Assembly (NCBI GenBank): GCA_016719295.1
Contig: JADKAF010000001.1
Location: 4,216,001-4,280,000 of the forward strand
Length of the DNA: 64,000 nt
From: Planctomycetota bacterium
GTDB lineage: Bacteria > Planctomycetota > UBA1135 > JADKAF01
Reading direction: 5' to 3'
The position numbers and the translations under genes were made by a program. Shown here one piece after another: positions 58,818 through 64,000 of the stretch; the first letter of the stretch is position 1; each line of letters starts with the position of its first letter. The notes beneath the pieces are model-generated. The model was given only the letters and a program-made list of their open reading frames with translations. It was not told where the DNA came from and made no database searches.

Positions 58818-61800
58818 GCGGCGCCGCCGAAGGCGGTGCCCTACCCCAAGACCTCCGCGAGCGCTGTGGTGCAGAGCTCCTCGCCGCGGTCGATGTCGAG
58901 CGCGACGCGCTCTGCGCCCGCTTCGCCGCCGAGCACCCGGAGCACGATGCGGCGCTGCGGAAGCTCCTGCGCAAGATCCGCGGCGCGGAACGCTTGCTCG
59001 CCGAGTCCTTTCCCGCGCGCGGCGGGAGCGAGGATCCCGAGGAGATCGCCGGTCATCGCGTGATCCGGCGCCTCGGCGAAGGCGCCTTCGGCACGGTGTA
59101 TCTCTGCCGGCAAGAGCAACCGATCGTTCGCCAAGTGGCGGTGAAGGTGCTGCGCGCCCATCACGCCGAGGCGCAGCTCCTCCGCCGCTTCTTCCTCGAG
59201 CAGCAGGTGCTCGCGTCGCTCTCCCATCCCGCGATCGCGCAGATCTACGACGCCGGGCTGCTCCCCGACGGGCGCCCCTACTTCGTGCTCGAGTACATCG
59301 AAGGAGCGCCCGTCACCGAGTTCTGTCGTCGCGAGGCGCTCGACACCGCCTCGAGGCTGCGCGTCTTCGTCGACCTCTGCCGCGGCGTCGAGCATGCGCA
59401 CACGCGCGGCGTCGTTCATCGCGATCTGAAGCCCGGCAACGTGCTCGTCGTCGCGAGCAGCGCGGGCCCGCTGGTGAAGATCATCGACTTCGGCATCGCG
59501 AAAGCCGTGATCGAGGGTGCCCACGACGCCGAGCGCCCGGTGCGCACCGAGACCGGTCGCGCGATGGGAACGCCCGGCTACATGAGCCCTGAGCAGGCGC
59601 TGGGCCGCGTCGACGAGATCGACGCGCGCACCGATGTCTTCGCGCTCGGCGTCCTGCTCTACGAGCTCTTGACCGGCGAGCTGCCTTGGCCGCGCGGCGC
59701 GGTCTTCGAGAGCGACTCCGAGCCTCCGCTGCCGAGCGTGCGCATCACGCAGAGCGCGGGCAAGCAGCCCACGGGGGCGACACAGGCGCGAAAGATCGCT
59801 TCGCAAGTGCGCGGCGACCTCGACTGGATCGCGCTGCGCGCGGTGCGCCGGGAGAAGAGCGAGCGCTACGCCACCGTGCGCGAGCTCGCCGACGACGTGC
59901 TGCGGCACTTGGAAGGGAAGCCCGTGCTCGCGGGACGCCTAGGACTCGGCTATCGCCTGCGAAAGTACGTGCGCCGGCACCGCTTGCCCGTGATCGCGCT
60001 CTGCCTCGCGCTGCTCGTCACGGCGGCGGCTCTGGCCTGGTCGAGCTGGCGCACCCGCGCCGCGGTGCGCGCGGAGCAGGTGGGATTCGATTCCGCGCTC
60101 TCCACCGTGGAGGCGCTGCTCGCGCGCGCCAACGATGACGACCTCCGACGCTTGCCGCAGCACGAGGCGCTCCGCAGCGCGCTCGCACAGGACGCGCTCG
60201 CGTTCTACGACATCTGGCTGCGCGAGCGGGCCGAGGACCCGCTGCTTCGCACGGGACGCTGCCGCGCGCTGACCACGCTGTCCGAAGTGCATACCGTGCT
60301 CGGCCAGGTGCAGGCCGCGCTCCGGACCGCCGCGGAGGCCGAGAGCGAGGCCGACGCGCTGCTCGCGAGCGACGCCGCGAGCCTCGCCTATCTCGGCTTG
60401 CATGCGCAGGCCTTGCGCGCGCAGGTGCAGGCGCTGCATCTCGCGCAGCGCTTCGCCGATTCGCTGGCGCCGGCGCAGCGAGCGGTGGACGAGCTCACGC
60501 GCTGCGCGGCGAGCGACCCGCGCGGGCACGGACGCAACGCGGCGCGCGCGCTGCGCTCGCTCTCCGTCACGCAGCAGGTGCTCGGCGATCGCGCGGCGAG
60601 CGTCGCTTCCGCGCGCGCGTCGCTCGCCGTGCTGGAGGAGCTGCTCGCGCGCGGGATCGCGGAGCGCGCCGTGCGCGACGACCTCGTGTGGGGTCGCTTC
60701 ACCCTCGCCGCGCATCTCATGGAGGAGCGCGCGTTCGCAGAGGCCGACGAGCTCTTGCAGCTCGCCGAGGCCGATCTCGAGGCCGTCGCCATCGATCGCC
60801 TGCGCATCGAGGCGGCCGTGCGCTCGCAGCGCGCGCAGCTCGCCGTCTTCCGCGGCGCGCACGAAGCGGCGGTAAGGCTCTACGAGAGCGCCGTCGCGGC
60901 GTGTGAGCGCTGGCGCGAGCAAGAGCCCGCCCAGTTCCGCGCGCTCGGCGTGCTCTTCCCCTGCCTGCGCGACTTCGCTCGCCTGCTCTCCTCGCGCGGC
61001 GAGAGCGAGCGCGCACGCGAGATGCTGAGCCGCGCGATCGAGGTCGCCGAGGCGAAGCTGCGCGCGTTCGATCAGGACCCGATGCGCTACTACAGCGTCC
61101 GCATCGCGACCTACGAAGGCGCGCGCATGCTGTGGAACGGCTTCCGCCGAAGCACCTTGTCGCAAGCGCGCGCATGGATCGCCCGCTGCCTCGAGCTCAG
61201 CGCCGCGTCGGTCGAAGCCGGCGGGCTGCTGCGCCCTAGGCACTGGGAGGCGCAGAGCGTCGCGCTGCACCTCGCCGACGCCGCCGGTGAAGACACGCGC
61301 GCCGGCTGGGAAGAGCTCGCGCGCGAGCTCCCCGATGGGCGTCCGCTCGGCGAAGAGGAGCCCGCACAGCAGCTCGTCGAAGCGTGGGCCGGCGTCGCGC
61401 GGAGTCGCCTGCGCGACGCGCGCGTGACGGAAGCTCTCGCGGCGCTGCGCTACGCTGTGCCCTACATCGCTGCGCCTCCGGCCGTCGATCCCATCCTGCG
61501 CGCGGAGCTCGCCTATCTCGAGGCCCGCTGCGAGCTCGCGCGGCGCGAGCTCAGCGCCGCGGAGGCTGCGATCGAACGCATGCTCGAGCTGCGCCCGACC
61601 TGGTGGGGTCGCTGGCGTGCGGGCGAGCTCGAGCGCGAAGCGCAGGCGGTCCTGCGCGCGAGCGGCGCGCCCGACGAAGCGCTCCACGCGAGGCGCGAGG
61701 CGGCGATGGATCACTTCCTCGCCGTGATCGAGGTGCTCGGCGCGCACGTTCCCACCAGCCCCACTGACCCCTGGGTCGTCGTGCCCTGGGCGTTCGCGAG

Positions 61801-61981
61801 CTTCGGCCTCGCCGCCTGCGAGGCCGAGCGCGAAGAGCACTCCGCGGCGCTGACGCGTCTCGAGGAGGCGCTGGCCGCGCTCGAGCGCGTGCTCGACGAG
61901 GCGCATCGCGACCTCGTCGATGGCGCGGGCCTCGCTGCGGCCCGCGAGCTGCGCGACGCGCTGCGGAAGCGGCTTCGCTGA
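58802..61981 (+). CDS. Ser/Thr protein kinase with long TPR-like helical region
   Basis: This 1059-residue protein has a helical N-terminus and a kinase domain about 82-375 with 'LGEGAFGTVYLC', Lys115 in 'VAVKVL', 'HRDLKPGNVL' (206-215), 'DFGIAK' (229-234) and 'GTPGYMSPEQ'. One membrane helix follows at about 394-414. The outer part of about 640 residues is made of helical repeats of TPR type, more degenerate than those of the kinase at 22657 ('LATYLSEVH'-like units are replaced by Ala/Arg-rich helices). Active-site residues are all present, so it should be catalytic. The start overlaps the sigma gene by 16 nt. Target and ligand are unknown. Confidence 0.9.
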   Translation: MEPRLSGAAEGGALPQDLRERCGAELLAAVDVERDALCARFAAEHPEHDAALRKLLRKIRGAERLLAESFPARGGSEDPEEIAGHRVIRRLGEGAFGTVYLCRQEQPIVRQVAVKVLRAHHAEAQLLRRFFLEQQVLASLSHPAIAQIYDAGLLPDGRPYFVLEYIEGAPVTEFCRREALDTASRLRVFVDLCRGVEHAHTRGVVHRDLKPGNVLVVASSAGPLVKIIDFGIAKAVIEGAHDAERPVRTETGRAMGTPGYMSPEQALGRVDEIDARTDVFALGVLLYELLTGELPWPRGAVFESDSEPPLPSVRITQSAGKQPTGATQARKIASQVRGDLDWIALRAVRREKSERYATVRELADDVLRHLEGKPVLAGRLGLGYRLRKYVRRHRLPVIALCLALLVTAAALAWSSWRTRAAVRAEQVGFDSALSTVEALLARANDDDLRRLPQHEALRSALAQDALAFYDIWLRERAEDPLLRTGRCRALTTLSEVHTVLGQVQAALRTAAEAESEADALLASDAASLAYLGLHAQALRAQVQALHLAQRFADSLAPAQRAVDELTRCAASDPRGHGRNAARALRSLSVTQQVLGDRAASVASARASLAVLEELLARGIAERAVRDDLVWGRFTLAAHLMEERAFAEADELLQLAEADLEAVAIDRLRIEAAVRSQRAQLAVFRGAHEAAVRLYESAVAACERWREQEPAQFRALGVLFPCLRDFARLLSSRGESERAREMLSRAIEVAEAKLRAFDQDPMRYYSVRIATYEGARMLWNGFRRSTLSQARAWIARCLELSAASVEAGGLLRPRHWEAQSVALHLADAAGEDTRAGWEELARELPDGRPLGEEEPAQQLVEAWAGVARSRLRDARVTEALAALRYAVPYIAAPPAVDPILRAELAYLEARCELARRELSAAEAAIERMLELRPTWWGRWRAGELEREAQAVLRASGAPDEALHARREAAMDHFLAVIEVLGAHVPTSPTDPWVVVPWAFASFGLAACEAEREEHSAALTRLEEALAALERVLDEAHRDLVDGAGLAAARELRDALRKRLR

Positions 61982-62110
61982 GCGATCGCGAGCGCGAACG
62001 AGCGCGCGAGACATGCGTCACGCACGACTGCGCGCTCCACTGCTTCCCGGCAGCTGGTCCTAGAGCTGGAAACTCGACTCGAGTACTGCGACTTTCGCGG
62101 CCCAAGGACT

Positions 62111-64000
62111 CTAGTCCGGGAGCTCCGCGCGCCACGCGAGATAACCCGCGTCGGCGCGCAGCGCTTCGCTGAGCCGCTCCTCGCGGAGATCGTCGGCGCG
62201 CAGCGGGAGCTGCTCGTGCAGCGCGCGGAGCGCGGCGGCGCCGTCCGCGACCCGACCTGCGCGCGCGAGCGCGTCGGCGTGGAGAACTCCGACGCGCACC
62301 GCGGCGTCGCGGTGCTTCGGCTGTTGCTGGAGGAGCTCCAAAGCGATGGGCAGCGCCTCACCGGCGACCTCGGCGCAGCGCGCGTGCTCTGCGCGCCGCG
62401 CGAGCAGGACGGCGAAGCTCTGTGCGCTGCTGCAGTACGCGACGAGCACGTCCATCCGATTGCCCTGCATCTCACGCAGCTCGCGCGCGGCGGCATAGGC
62501 GCGCTCGAAGAGCTCGAGACCAGCCGCTTCGTCGCCGCGCGAGAGCTTCAGCTTGCCCCAGCTCGTCTGCGCCTCGACGTACTCGATCCGATAGATGGTG
62601 CGCTGGGGAAAGCGCTCGAACGCCCAGCTCGCGAGCTCGGCAGCCTCGCGAGCGGCGCGCTCCTCGAGTTCGGCGTCCTGCGTCAGCTCGCCGATGCTGC
62701 GCAAGATGCGCCACAGAGTCGTCGCCGAGTTGCGTGCATCGACATCGTTGGGCTCCCTCTCGATCGCCGCCGTGAAATCGACGAGCGCGAGCTCCGCGAC
62801 GCGCCGCGCTTCCTCCATGCGCCCTAGCGATGCCAGCGCCGCGGCCCAGTTCGTGCGCGACGCGACGCGGAAGCGACCGACGAAGTGCTCCGGACAGAGC
62901 TCGAGGCAGCGGGCATAGCTCTCCTCCGCCGAAGCGAAGCGTTCGACCGCTGCCTCGAGCTCGCCGAGCATCGCGAGTCCGAGCGCCTCGTCGGCGGACC
63001 GGATGGCGAGCTGCTCGACGAGATGCCAGCTCGCGGGCTCGAGCTTCGTCGCGCGCTCGAGCCAGGCCAGGCTGCGCCGCGTGGCTTCGAGGGACTCCTG
63101 AGCGTCGCCGCGCTGGGTCGCGACATTGGCGATCACGGCTTCGGCCAGGCTGGCGAAGCGCAGCAGCTCGACATCCGCCGGGCGATCCGCGAGCACGCGC
63201 TCGCAGAGGGCGAGCCCCGCGCGCGCTACGGCGAGCGCTTCCTCGAGCTGGTTGAAGTTGGTCAGCAGCTCCGCTTGGCGCACGCGCGCCTTGGCGAGCG
63301 CACGCGAGACCTGCACGGGTAGGCCCGTGCGCTCCGCGAGCTCCGTGAGCAGGATCTGCGCTTCGGCCATCAGGCTGCGGCGCACTCCATCCGCGCCGGG
63401 GATGTTCTCGAGCTTCAGGGCGGCGACCGGCACGAAGAAGCGATCGATGCCGGTCAGCAGGTCGAGCTCGCTCTCCTCGGCGCGCGCGCGCTCGCGATCC
63501 GAAACGAGGAGCGCTTCGCGCACGCGCTTCGCTTCGCGCGCTTCCTGCTCGGCGAGGCGCGTCTGCTGGAACGCATGAGTGAGCGGCACGGCGATCACGA
63601 GCGCGGTGCCGAGCACGAGCGCGGTCGCGAGGACCGGATGGCGCTGCACGGCGCGCCAAGCTCGGCGGAGCCAGCTCGCGCGCCGCGCGAAGATGGGCTC
63701 CTTCCGTGCGGCGCGCTGGAGGTCCTCCACCATCGCGGTGACGTCGGCGTAGCGTCGCGCGGGATCGCGTTCCATCGCGCATTCGACGATCGCGAGGAGC
63801 TCCCAGGGAACGCCGGGGCTCCGACGCGCGAGCGGCTCGACTTGGCTGCCGAGGATGCGCGCGCGGACGCTCTCCACCGAGCCACCCTCGAAGGGCGCCT
63901 TCAGCGCGAGGAGCTCGTACAGCACGACGCCGAGCGCATAGACCTCGCTGCGCACGTCGGCGCGCACCTGAGCGCGATCGAGCAGCTCGGGAGCCATGTA
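62111..64000 (-). CDS. Ser/Thr protein kinase with TPR region, N-terminus outside window
   Basis: The frame enters from the window end at 'YMAPELLDRAQVRADVRSEV', the end of the activation segment and start of the kinase C-lobe; 629 residues are visible. The conserved Asp of the usual 'DVYSLG' motif is Glu here ('SEVYALGVVLYELLAL'), a mild departure. The C-lobe ends near residue 95, one membrane helix follows at about 119-141 ('HPVLATALVLGTALVIAVPL'), and the rest is helical repeats of TPR type ('LGELEAAVERFASAEESYAR'). It converges with the previous kinase gene across a 129-bp gap with no recognisable feature. Whether the ATP-binding lobe is intact cannot be seen. Confidence 0.88.
   Translation of the reverse strand, partial: YMAPELLDRAQVRADVRSEVYALGVVLYELLALKAPFEGGSVESVRARILGSQVEPLARRSPGVPWELLAIVECAMERDPARRYADVTAMVEDLQRAARKEPIFARRASWLRRAWRAVQRHPVLATALVLGTALVIAVPLTHAFQQTRLAEQEAREAKRVREALLVSDRERARAEESELDLLTGIDRFFVPVAALKLENIPGADGVRRSLMAEAQILLTELAERTGLPVQVSRALAKARVRQAELLTNFNQLEEALAVARAGLALCERVLADRPADVELLRFASLAEAVIANVATQRGDAQESLEATRRSLAWLERATKLEPASWHLVEQLAIRSADEALGLAMLGELEAAVERFASAEESYARCLELCPEHFVGRFRVASRTNWAAALASLGRMEEARRVAELALVDFTAAIEREPNDVDARNSATTLWRILRSIGELTQDAELEERAAREAAELASWAFERFPQRTIYRIEYVEAQTSWGKLKLSRGDEAAGLELFERAYAAARELREMQGNRMDVLVAYCSSAQSFAVLLARRAEHARCAEVAGEALPIALELLQQQPKHRDAAVRVGVLHADALARAGRVADGAAALRALHEQLPLRADDLREERLSEALRADAGYLAWRAELPD

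Noticed and set aside
1..64000. tRNA, rRNA, CRISPR arrays and replication origin
   Set aside because: No cloverleaf-like segment, rRNA signature, spaced repeat array or DnaA-box cluster was recognised by eye. A covariance-model scan would be needed to exclude small RNAs.

Overview
The window looks like a chromosomal segment of a high-GC planctomycete (Planctomycetota). I infer this from the gene content, not from a marker gene. It carries the paired DUF1552 and PSCyt1/DUF1592 genes typical of that phylum, large secreted proteins, a clostripain-type lipoprotein, several Ser/Thr kinases with TPR or beta-propeller extensions, and ECF sigma factors next to kinases. Kelch, FG-GAP and Asp-box proteins are also present. 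No rRNA, tRNA, CRISPR array or replication origin was seen.

Layout. 0-6.5 kb: a kelch protein cut by the window edge, a frameshifted questin-oxidase-like gene, a GNAT acetyltransferase, and a two-gene unit for a DUF6259-like exported protein and a membrane-anchored protein. 6.6-11.1 kb: the DUF1592/DUF1552 operon. 11.2-16.6 kb: an Asp-box/sortilin-like beta-propeller protein divergent from an ABC-F ATPase, followed by the relic of a DUF4143-type ATPase. 17.4-25.8 kb: a secreted protein, a clostripain-family lipoprotein, and a TPR kinase with an ECF sigma factor. 26-32 kb: a membrane protein, then SGNH hydrolase and formylglycine-enzyme-like genes overlapping by ATGA, an HD hydrolase, a GlsB/YeaQ protein, an M20 peptidase and an AraC regulator.

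32.3-49.5 kb is the most unusual part. Two tandem Hcp-family genes (type VI secretion tube/effector family) with C-terminal extensions follow a small Tat-signal protein. Further on are an exported FG-GAP protein interrupted by an in-frame TGA with a SECIS-like hairpin, a serine hydrolase, regulatory-like-domain proteins, a frameshifted IS1380-family transposase, an M91-type (NleD-like) zinc metallopeptidase beside a small exported protein, a kinase with a beta-propeller, and a third short Hcp-like gene. No VgrG, sheath or ClpV gene is present, so the Hcp genes are orphans here. Four REP-like palindromic motifs (AAGGTGCCTGACACCTT type) fall in this stretch, and a perfect 78-bp palindrome lies just before it.

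49.8-64 kb: a lone ECF sigma factor, a molybdate ABC transporter (modABC, joined by ATGA overlaps), a di-haem cytochrome c peroxidase-like protein, an MddA-type methanethiol methyltransferase, a large secreted protein, an ECF sigma factor overlapping a TPR kinase gene, and another kinase cut by the window end. A similar all-beta C-terminal domain appears on at least four otherwise unrelated secreted proteins. Start contexts are of two kinds: strong Shine-Dalgarno sites, and TAnnnT hexamers 6-7 nt before the ATG that suggest leaderless transcripts.
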